This document shows positions 6,738-12,892 of a stretch of 14,165 nt of DNA, in pieces. The stretch comes from Bacteroidia bacterium (GTDB lineage Bacteria; Bacteroidota; Bacteroidia; AKYH767-A; OLB10). The notes below the pieces were generated by a model. The model made no database searches, was not told the origin of the DNA, and saw nothing but the letters and a program-made list of their open reading frames with translations. Positions within the stretch are counted from its first letter, which is position 1; each line of letters begins with the position of its first letter. Location of the stretch: contig JANWID010000079.1 of the NCBI GenBank assembly GCA_025450095.1, forward strand, positions 1 to 14,165, written 5' to 3'. A program made the translations under genes and the position numbers.

Positions 6738-8492
6738 TTATTTGGTCGAACGGACCTGTTCATTTTTGAGAGAGATGTCCTGGTACGCAGGTTGTATCGG
6801 CCATGTAAAATGAAACGTACATCCTTTTTGTGGTAGTGACTCTATCCAGATTTTCCCACCATGTTCTTCAATAATCTTTTTCACGATAGCCAGTCCAACA
6901 CCTGTACTTTCAAATTCATCACGGGTATTGATGGTCTGGAATATCACAAATATTTTATCATGGAATCGGGGATCAATGCCCGGCCCGTTATCCGATATGC
7001 TGAACTGGTAAAATGCATCCTGCGATTGAGATGAAATTTTTACCTGCTTATCGGGTCCGGGATTGAATTTTACAGCATTTGAAATGAGATTAATAAATAC
7101 CTGCTGCATTTTTATCCGGTCGGTGTTTATTTCAGGAAGTGTATTTTCAATATTGAAACTGCAATCTTCCTTGTGGCCGAGCATATCAATTGTTTCTTTC
7201 ACCAGCTGATTCACATCAAAATCTTCACACTGGTTATTACGTTTGGCAACTTTTGAATAATCGAGAATACCGTTGATGAGGGCTTCCATCCGGATTACCC
7301 TTTCTTTGATCAGGTTGAAATTTTTCCTTACTTCACCCGGTAACAAATGACCTGCGTCCTCTTCGATCCATCCGGTCAGGTTTCCGATGGCACGCAGCGG
7401 CGCTTTCAAATCGTGAGAAACAACGTAAGCAAACTTGTCGAGTTCTTTATTTGTTTTTTCCAGATTGCGGAGATAATCAGCCATCCGTTCTTCCGACTTT
7501 TTCCGTTCCGAAATATCACTTTCGATAAAAATGTACTTGACTGTTCCTTCCGCATCATCCATGATCCGGGTTACATTTTCCTGGACCCAGAACGAATCAC
7601 CATTCTTATTGTATTTGATAATTTCAGTGTTGTAGTTATTTGTCGCGAAAGTGCGGGTTTCAAGCAAATGCCGCCTTTCAGGATCGCTTAGTGAACCAAA
7701 TAACAGTGCTCCGGGGTTTTTACCAATTATTTCAATAGCATCATAACCGGTCAGCCTGGTAAATCCATCATTGACCCATTCTGTTTTTCCATCCTTATCT
7801 GTTATGATAACAGAATTGATTGTTTCACTGGCCACCAGTGAAAGTTCTTCCAGCTCGGCATTTTTTCGAATCAATAGTTCTTTCGATTCTTCAATTTTCC
7901 GGATAACGGCATTTTTTGAATAAAACAGATAAGAGCTTAGTCCGGTCATTATGACCATGCTTGTGATTACGGTATAAAGATGTTTTGTATCAATGGAACG
8001 TTCATCAAGATCCCATGATATCAACATACCCGGTTCGGTAAAATCAGTGATGGCATAGAAATACACCACATTGATAAGTGAAAGAATGAGCGTGATTCTT
8101 CCGCCTTTGTTCTCCAGGATAATATAGGAATACAGGATGATGGATCCCATATAAAAGAAGTCAGGATTCCTGATCCCACCATTGTAATATGTTACAATGT
8201 GAATAAGACTTAAACCTGCAATTATACTAATGGTATACGCCAACGTTAGGTTGCGATGCCAGCGAAGCACCAGGAAATTGCTGATGAGCATGGCAGCGAG
8301 CAGGGTAAAGGCCATCAACCGTCCTGCGTTAAGCTGCCTGAAAGCGATTTCCTCGAAAGCAAGTAGTGTAAGCAGTACTGTACCCATTAGGGAATACATC
8401 CTGAAAAGATGATATCGTTGCCTTTTCAGGATATCATCGGCCTGAATGGAACTCAGCATTCCCCTGCTCCGGAAAAATTCAATTCCTTTCAT
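6738..8492 (-). CDS. Membrane-bound PAS sensor histidine kinase (second of a tandem pair)
   Basis: A hybrid-free sensor kinase of 584 residues. Residues about 30-190 contain six likely membrane segments with little extracytoplasmic loop, including the motif YYNGGIRN (102-109). A helical linker (195-218) leads to a PAS domain (about 220-330) ending in DISERKKSEE. It resembles LOV domains (WVNDGFTRLTGY), but the photo-adduct Cys is replaced by Pro260. The HisKA domain has phosphoacceptor His360 in FAYVVSHDLKAPL. HATPase_c shows the N-box NLISNAVKFN, G1 DNGPGID (501-507), F-box IFVIFQT and G2 STGVGLAIV. There is no receiver domain, so it needs a separate regulator. ATG 8492 overlaps the TGA of the upstream kinase (ATGA), which decides this start over ATG 8552. 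It is a paralogue of the upstream kinase with conserved length and architecture. Confidence 0.92.
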   Translation of the reverse strand: MKGIEFFRSRGMLSSIQADDILKRQRYHLFRMYSLMGTVLLTLLAFEEIAFRQLNAGRLMAFTLLAAMLISNFLVLRWHRNLTLAYTISIIAGLSLIHIVTYYNGGIRNPDFFYMGSIILYSYIILENKGGRITLILSLINVVYFYAITDFTEPGMLISWDLDERSIDTKHLYTVITSMVIMTGLSSYLFYSKNAVIRKIEESKELLIRKNAELEELSLVASETINSVIITDKDGKTEWVNDGFTRLTGYDAIEIIGKNPGALLFGSLSDPERRHLLETRTFATNNYNTEIIKYNKNGDSFWVQENVTRIMDDAEGTVKYIFIESDISERKKSEERMADYLRNLEKTNKELDKFAYVVSHDLKAPLRAIGNLTGWIEEDAGHLLPGEVRKNFNLIKERVIRMEALINGILDYSKVAKRNNQCEDFDVNQLVKETIDMLGHKEDCSFNIENTLPEINTDRIKMQQVFINLISNAVKFNPGPDKQVKISSQSQDAFYQFSISDNGPGIDPRFHDKIFVIFQTINTRDEFESTGVGLAIVKKIIEEHGGKIWIESLPQKGCTFHFTWPIQPAYQDISLKNEQVRSTK

Positions 8493-10249
8493 GATGAAAA
8501 TGTCTTGCTTGATTGAAACTGGTACGACTGTGTTTTGGGTTCTTTCGGCCATGTAAACCTGAAATCGGCACCCTGTCCTGTTTGAGATTCTACCCAGATA
8601 GATCCACCTTCTTCTTCAACAATTTTTTTGACAATGGCGAGTCCCACCCCGGTACTTTCCACAGTATCGCGAGGGTTGAGAGTCTGGAAAATCACAAATA
8701 TTTTTTCATGAAAGCGTGGATCGATACCAGGCCCGTTATCTTTTACACTGATCAGCCAGTCATTTTCTTTTTCTTCAGTCTTGATAACGATATTGATTTC
8801 CTTTTTGTCGTTGTATTTTATGGCATTCCCGATAAGGTTAGAAAAAATCTGCTGGAATTTTATCTTATCTCCATACAGTACAGGGAGCTGACCGGGAATG
8901 GCAACGGAACAGTTCTCCGGTATGGAACAGAATTCTATAATTTCATTAATAAAAGTATTTAGATCGACAGACGATTTTTCACCTTTTTTATGATTAGCCC
9001 GTGCAAATTCCAGGAGCCCGTTAATCAGGTCTTCCATACGCGAAACACGGCTCTTTATAATATTGAAATTAGAGCTGGTTTCTTCCGAAAATTTGCCTTT
9101 CATATCTTCTTCAATCCACTCTGTAAGATTAGAAATTGCATGTAAAGGAGCTTTCAGGTCATGTGAAACTACATAAGCAAATTCATCAAGTTCCTTGTTT
9201 GTGATCTCCAGTTCTTTCAGGTATTCCCGTATTTTGTTTTCAGCCTGCTTTCTTTCTGTGATGTCATCCTGTAGTGCTACGTACTCAGTAATTCTTCCTT
9301 TATCGAAAATCGGTGTCACCGTTAACTGGCACCAATAACTTTTACCATTCTTATGGTATGCTTCGGTTTCGCCATTATAGTTTTGACCCGAAAAAAGTCT
9401 TTCCCTCATCTGCTTAACAGCAATACTTTCTTCATGATTTCCCCGGAGCAGCTCACCCATCAATATTCCTTTTGCTTCGCTGAGTGAGTATCCTGTGAGT
9501 TGCGTAAAAGCGTCATTCACCCAGGTTACACGGAATTCATGATCGGAAATTATGACTGCACTGTCGGTTTTACTGGCTACTAATGAAAGCTTACGCAGCT
9601 CCTTATTTTTTCCGGCAAGTATGCGCTGTGATTCCCGGATCTTTTCAATTACAATATTCTTCGAACTTCCCAGGTTATTGCTCAACGCCGCAATGGCAAT
9701 AACAGCCATTCCCGTTGAAAAAAGAAAATCCTGGTTCAGATCCGATTTGTTTGCAGCCAGAACATTAGTCACCAGCGCCGGATTGTCGCTGATCATATAG
9801 AAATATACCTGGTTCACAATAGATAGTCCCAGCATGATCCATCCTTGTTTGTTCCCAATCAGGATCACGGTGGCAATAATCATGAATAAATAATAAAAGT
9901 TACCCGAGTTCCGGATTCCGCCATAGTAATAGTTGAACAGGTGCACGCAGGCAAATGCCGTCATCAGGCAAATGATATATGCAATTTTTAGATTATGGTG
10001 CTTTTGCAATAACAGGTAATTGGCCAGAAAAATAATTGCAAAAGTTTGCAGCCCTATGGTAAGAATGTCACTGTCGAGGTTGAACGACATCGCATGAAAT
10101 GATTCCGCGATGCACAATAAAAAACATGTTGCCGAAAATGTAAAAAACAACTTATACCGTTGTCTTTCAATTAGATCATCTTCTGGAATACTCTTATAAA
10201 TACCCCATGACAGGACCTGCCGGATTCTCCTGAAAAAGTCTTTGAACAT
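8489..10249 (-). CDS. Membrane-bound PAS sensor histidine kinase (first of a tandem pair)
   Basis: A 586-residue sensor kinase, first gene of the minus-strand operon. Six likely membrane helices lie at about 33-52, 63-81, 88-106, 118-132, 136-152 and 176-192, with YYYGGIRN at 107-114 shared with its neighbour. The PAS domain (about 222-334, ending DDITERKQAENK) is LOV-like in layout, but the Cys position is Met264. HisKA carries His363 in FAYVVSHDLKAPL. HATPase_c has NLIGNAIKYN (471-480), DNGPGID (504-510), IFVIFQTLN and STGVGLAIVKKI. All kinase boxes are intact. It starts at ATG 10249, divergent from the response regulator gene 176 bp away. The fully shared architecture points to tandem duplication. 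The signal is unknown; the membrane module with few loops suggests a lipophilic or membrane-borne cue, which is inference. Confidence 0.92.
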   Translation of the reverse strand: MFKDFFRRIRQVLSWGIYKSIPEDDLIERQRYKLFFTFSATCFLLCIAESFHAMSFNLDSDILTIGLQTFAIIFLANYLLLQKHHNLKIAYIICLMTAFACVHLFNYYYGGIRNSGNFYYLFMIIATVILIGNKQGWIMLGLSIVNQVYFYMISDNPALVTNVLAANKSDLNQDFLFSTGMAVIAIAALSNNLGSSKNIVIEKIRESQRILAGKNKELRKLSLVASKTDSAVIISDHEFRVTWVNDAFTQLTGYSLSEAKGILMGELLRGNHEESIAVKQMRERLFSGQNYNGETEAYHKNGKSYWCQLTVTPIFDKGRITEYVALQDDITERKQAENKIREYLKELEITNKELDEFAYVVSHDLKAPLHAISNLTEWIEEDMKGKFSEETSSNFNIIKSRVSRMEDLINGLLEFARANHKKGEKSSVDLNTFINEIIEFCSIPENCSVAIPGQLPVLYGDKIKFQQIFSNLIGNAIKYNDKKEINIVIKTEEKENDWLISVKDNGPGIDPRFHEKIFVIFQTLNPRDTVESTGVGLAIVKKIVEEEGGSIWVESQTGQGADFRFTWPKEPKTQSYQFQSSKTFSS

Positions 10250-10412
10250 GCGGTTTTAAACGGAACTCCTCGCATTGGGTTACATACAATTTGGAGATAT
10301 CGTCCATTTTACTAATAAACAAAGCGGGGTTTAAAACTTTTATCCGGAAATAATTTCAAAAGTGTATTAAAATGATGCTTTTTTGTATTTTTAAAATCAA
10401 TTAAACGCACAA

Positions 10413-10420
10413 AAGGGGAG
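10413..10420 (+). promoter_or_regulatory. Strong Shine-Dalgarno-like site before the response regulator gene
   Basis: AAGGGGAG at 10413-10420 lies 5 nt before ATG 10426. Such a purine-rich site is unusual among the genes here, most of which lack one, and suggests efficient translation of the regulator. I found no convincing promoter pair for either gene in the 10250-10425 divergent region. Confidence 0.5.
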
Positions 10421-10425
10421 TAGAG

Positions 10426-10854
10426 ATGTCTACGAAACAAGTTACAATTCTGCATGTAGAAGACGACGAAGTGGATGCTATGGTTATGCAAAGGGCATTG
10501 AAAAAAACCAATCTTAACTACCGTTATTTTCATGCAAAAAACGGGTTACAGGCTTTAGATATGTTAAGGGGAACCAATGGTCAGGATAAAATTACGCCAC
10601 GTCCAAGTATTATCCTTCTCGATCTGAATATGCCCCAAATGAACGGTCATGAATTTTTAAGAGAATTGCGTGCCGATAGTGAGCTTAAACCCATTTCCGT
10701 ATATGTGATTTCGACTTCCAACGACGATCGCGACCGGATTGAGGCATACGGAAATAATGTTGCGGGGTATATTGTAAAGCCTCTGAGCCTGGAGAGTTAT
10801 GTAGATGCGGTATCGGTGCTTAATAATTTCTGGGAACTAACCGAACTCCCATAA
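10426..10854 (+). CDS. Single-domain response regulator, Rcp1/CheY-like
   Basis: A 142-residue protein that is only a receiver domain. It has the acidic pocket Glu12-Asp13-Asp14 (HVEDDEVD), phosphoacceptor Asp66 in LLDLNMPQMNG, Ser96 at the usual Thr/Ser switch position (VISTSND) and Lys118 in VKPL. The insertion after the third helix and the DLNMP/STSND/KPL pattern match the Rcp1-type regulators found with phytochrome-like and PAS kinases having DLKAPL H-boxes, as here. There is no DNA-binding or enzymatic output, so it acts by protein contact or as a phosphate shuttle or sink. It is transcribed divergently from the two kinases, making it the obvious local partner, though that pairing is inferred from position. 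It ends at a hairpin terminator. Confidence 0.9.
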   Translation: MSTKQVTILHVEDDEVDAMVMQRALKKTNLNYRYFHAKNGLQALDMLRGTNGQDKITPRPSIILLDLNMPQMNGHEFLRELRADSELKPISVYVISTSNDDRDRIEAYGNNVAGYIVKPLSLESYVDAVSVLNNFWELTELP

Positions 10855-10858
10855 AAAA

Positions 10859-10880
10859 ACCCGGCAGAACCGGGTCTTTT
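10859..10880. terminator. Bidirectional intrinsic terminator between response regulator and PLP enzyme genes
   Basis: ACCCGG (10859-10864) pairs with CCGGGT (10870-10875) around CAGAA. It is preceded by seven A residues (10853-10859) and followed by CTTTT, so it has a U-run in both directions; the minus-strand one is longer. It lies 4 bp after the regulator stop (10854) and 16 bp beyond the end of the convergent PLP enzyme gene (10897), so it can serve both. Confidence 0.85.
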
Positions 10881-10896
10881 CGTCATGAATCATTTG

Positions 10897-12195
10897 TCAG
10901 GCAACCTTTTTTGTTAATGGATTAGGCTTCTTGAAAGCCCGATATACATCTTTTACAGAAATGCCAGACTGCTCAAATGCGTTAGGTAGTTCTTCAGCGA
11001 TGCCCGTTAACAATCCCTTTAGATCATCAAATGTGTGATTCCGGCTTACAGGAATTCTCAGGCCTGCGTTATTTATAGCTACACTAGGAAACACGGAAAG
11101 GTTGAAAAGATAACCGCGGTTAAGCATTCGTTTCACCATGCTAAACGCCACCATTGGTTTGGATACGCCAATAAAGAAGATCGGGGATTGGTTATGCCAC
11201 ATCAATGGTAATTCAAGATCATCGCATAAGCTGTTCACATAATTTACCCGATCCTGCAGCTGTTGTTGAAGAACGGTTATTTCATGGCTCAAATGAATTT
11301 TTGCAGAGGCGATACAGGCACCAAGCATCGGTGGCTGAATGGGACCGGAAAAAATAAATGGTTTACTGCAGTTCCGTGCGAATTCGTGGGTCTTCTCATC
11401 CGGGAAAACAGTGATCCCGCCGGCAGCACCAAAAGCCTTGTTGAGTGATGTTACCAGGATCATTTTGCTGTGGAAGTATGGAACAGAATTCATCACATAC
11501 CCGGTACCGTTTTTACCGGTCCAGCTCATGCCATGAGTATCGTCGATGTAAAGTTGAAACTGTTCGTAACGGTTCAACAGTTTGTAAATTTCATCCATCG
11601 GAGCACAATCACCATACATGGAATAAACACCATCGGCCATGTACCATATTTTCCGGTAAGAGCCTTTCAGCTCGTTTATTTTCTCCTCCAGTTGATCCAT
11701 CCTGTTATGACGAATCACTTCGATCCTGATATTTCGCGCTTTCAGCATTTGTACTGCTGTCTGAACGCTGTCGTGAACCATGGTGTCCAGGATCACAGCA
11801 TCATCATCTTTTACAAGAATTGGTATGTTTGAAATATGAGAAAGCGTAACGTTTGCAAGTAATAATACTGGTTGGTTAAACATCCTGCGAAGCAGGTCTT
11901 CCATTTCCTGGTAAAGGTGTACGTTAACGTATACACGGGTGGAAGCAAAAGCAGTTCCGTACTGCTGGACTGCTTCAATGACCGCCTGTTTTAAACGGTC
12001 ATCCATTTCCAGTCCCATATACCCACACGTACCAAAATTTATAATCTCATTTCCGCGGATCCGGATATGTCTTCCGTCAAGCACTTCATTTTCATCTGAA
12101 AGGTGAATAATGCCCAGCTCCTTGGATGTATTGACATTTTGATTTGTAATTTCTAAGATCTGTTCGTGCTTGGTTTTGGCGTCCTGAAGTATCAT
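10897..12195 (-). CDS. PLP-dependent alpha-oxoamine synthase family enzyme (AONS/KBL/SPT-like), substrate unknown
   Basis: A fold-type I PLP enzyme of 432 residues. Members of this family condense an amino acid with an acyl-CoA or acyl-ACP (8-amino-7-oxononanoate synthase, 2-amino-3-ketobutyrate CoA ligase, serine palmitoyltransferase, CqsA). Visible motifs in order are INFGTCGYMGLE (51-63, the NxYLGL element), His141 in DTMVHDS (PLP-stacking), ADGVYSMYGDCAPM (187-200), DDTHG (218-222, PLP-binding Asp and His), and SLNKAFGAAGG (250-260) with Schiff-base Lys253. The usual glycine-rich GSGxSR stretch is replaced by YGTAFASTRVY, so it is not a typical BioF. ATG 12195 is preferred to the TTG at 12222. 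It has no obvious role in phenylacetate breakdown. Neighbouring sensor kinases make a signal-synthase role worth testing; lipid or cofactor synthesis is equally possible. Confidence 0.85.
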   Translation of the reverse strand: MILQDAKTKHEQILEITNQNVNTSKELGIIHLSDENEVLDGRHIRIRGNEIINFGTCGYMGLEMDDRLKQAVIEAVQQYGTAFASTRVYVNVHLYQEMEDLLRRMFNQPVLLLANVTLSHISNIPILVKDDDAVILDTMVHDSVQTAVQMLKARNIRIEVIRHNRMDQLEEKINELKGSYRKIWYMADGVYSMYGDCAPMDEIYKLLNRYEQFQLYIDDTHGMSWTGKNGTGYVMNSVPYFHSKMILVTSLNKAFGAAGGITVFPDEKTHEFARNCSKPFIFSGPIQPPMLGACIASAKIHLSHEITVLQQQLQDRVNYVNSLCDDLELPLMWHNQSPIFFIGVSKPMVAFSMVKRMLNRGYLFNLSVFPSVAINNAGLRIPVSRNHTFDDLKGLLTGIAEELPNAFEQSGISVKDVYRAFKKPNPLTKKVA

Positions 12196-12230
12196 TTTAA
12201 TCCGTTTTAGGTTGTTTTTCAAATATGCAC

Positions 12231-12376
12231 GTAGTTAAATGAATACTATATACAGCATTCGATACGAGATTCGTACTTAGATATTTAACTACAAAGTTTG
12301 ATTACTCAAACAACCTTACCTGTGAGCTTTTGAATTGGTAATACTCACTTGGCAACGGGGGGGATATGCCGGTAAG
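12231..12376 (-). ncRNA. Candidate structured leader RNA of the PLP enzyme gene (two three-way junctions)
   Basis: In the minus-strand direction, 12376-12315 folds as a junction closed by CTTACC/GGTAAG (12315-12320 with 12371-12376), with inner stems GGCA/TGCC (12351-12354, 12367-12370) and GTGAG/CTCAC (12322-12326, 12344-12348). A small hairpin GTTTG/CAAAC follows (12296-12300, 12307-12311). Then a second junction is closed by a perfect 10-bp stem (12231-12240 with 12283-12292) enclosing TACGA/TCGTA (12263-12267, 12271-12275) and a 7-bp stem (12241-12247 with 12254-12260). The last stem's imperfect pair is G-U in minus RNA but A-C in plus RNA, favouring the minus strand. It ends 35 nt before ATG 12195. 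A match to a known riboswitch is not recognised; it could instead be coincidental AT-rich pairing. Confidence 0.35.
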
Positions 12377-12384
12377 AATGTGCC

Positions 12385-12415
12385 TCAAAATTATCATTAT
12401 TTTTACAAATACAAA
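12385..12415 (-). promoter_or_regulatory. Candidate Bacteroidota promoter for the PLP enzyme gene
   Basis: On the minus strand TTTG (12415-12412) is followed after 19 nt by TAATTTTG (12392-12385), matching both halves of the TTTG / TAnnTTTG consensus at the right spacing. It is the best promoter match in the window. Transcription would begin near 12378, about 180 nt before ATG 12195 and immediately before the first stem of the folded leader. Confidence 0.5.
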
Positions 12416-12432
12416 ATTTTTAGAAAAAAAAA

Positions 12433-12864
12433 TTGAAAAAAAATGAACTACCTGCCCGGATCGTGGGCAAAATGATGGAACAAGACTTTTTCAGTCAATG
12501 GTTGGGAGTAAATATTGAGAATATAACTGAGGGAACTTGTACAATTTCTATGACAGTGAGAAAGGAAATGCTGAATGGTTTTGGTATTTCTCATGGCGGA
12601 ATTGCTTTTTCACTCGCCGATAGCGCCCTCGCATTTGCATCCAATTCCCGTAACAAAAAAAGCCTGGTGATCAATTCTGCTGTTTCATTTACAGCACCTG
12701 TGAGAGAAGGAGATTTCCTGACTGCACTGGCAGAAGAAACTAACATTACGAACCGTCTTGGTACTTACCAAATCACTGTTACGCGTCAGGATGGAGGGAA
12801 AGTACTTTTAGTTACCGGAACTGTTTTCAGGAAAGAGGAACTTTGGTTTCCAGGAGAAGAATGA
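12433..12864 (+). CDS. paaI: Hydroxyphenylacetyl-CoA thioesterase PaaI (hotdog fold)
   Basis: A hotdog-fold thioesterase that releases CoA from stalled pathway intermediates such as hydroxyphenylacetyl-CoA, protecting the free CoA pool. The length is 143 residues (140 in E. coli). Key parts are MLNGFGISHGG (46-56), the catalytic region SLADSALAFASNS with Asp63, the SAVSFTAPVREGDFLTA strand and the GTYQITVTRQDG strand. The start is unusual. An in-frame TAG at 12421-12423 blocks anything upstream, and TTG 12433 gives the expected N-terminal helix before FFSQWLG; GTG 12463 and ATG 12472 would cut that helix. The ATG at 12443 is out of frame and closes after ten codons. I found no clear plus-strand promoter before it. 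It is followed by paaJ after 28 bp. Confidence 0.9.
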   Translation: MKKNELPARIVGKMMEQDFFSQWLGVNIENITEGTCTISMTVRKEMLNGFGISHGGIAFSLADSALAFASNSRNKKSLVINSAVSFTAPVREGDFLTALAEETNITNRLGTYQITVTRQDGGKVLLVTGTVFRKEELWFPGEE

Positions 12865-12892
12865 TGTGTACCTTCGCGGCTTATTTTACGAG

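Noticed and set aside
8493..8552. ATG at 8552 extending the second kinase by 20 residues
   Set aside because: It would overlap the upstream kinase by 64 bp; ATG 8492 gives a typical ATGA overlap and makes the paralogues equal in length.
6738..10249. Blue-light photoreceptor kinases
   Set aside because: The PAS domains look LOV-like, but the adduct-forming cysteine is missing in both, so light sensing by the LOV mechanism is not supported.
12443..12475. ATG at 12443 as the paaI start, via a frameshift in the poly-A run
   Set aside because: That frame closes after ten codons, whereas the TTG frame runs without interruption into a full-length conserved thioesterase, so no frameshift is needed.
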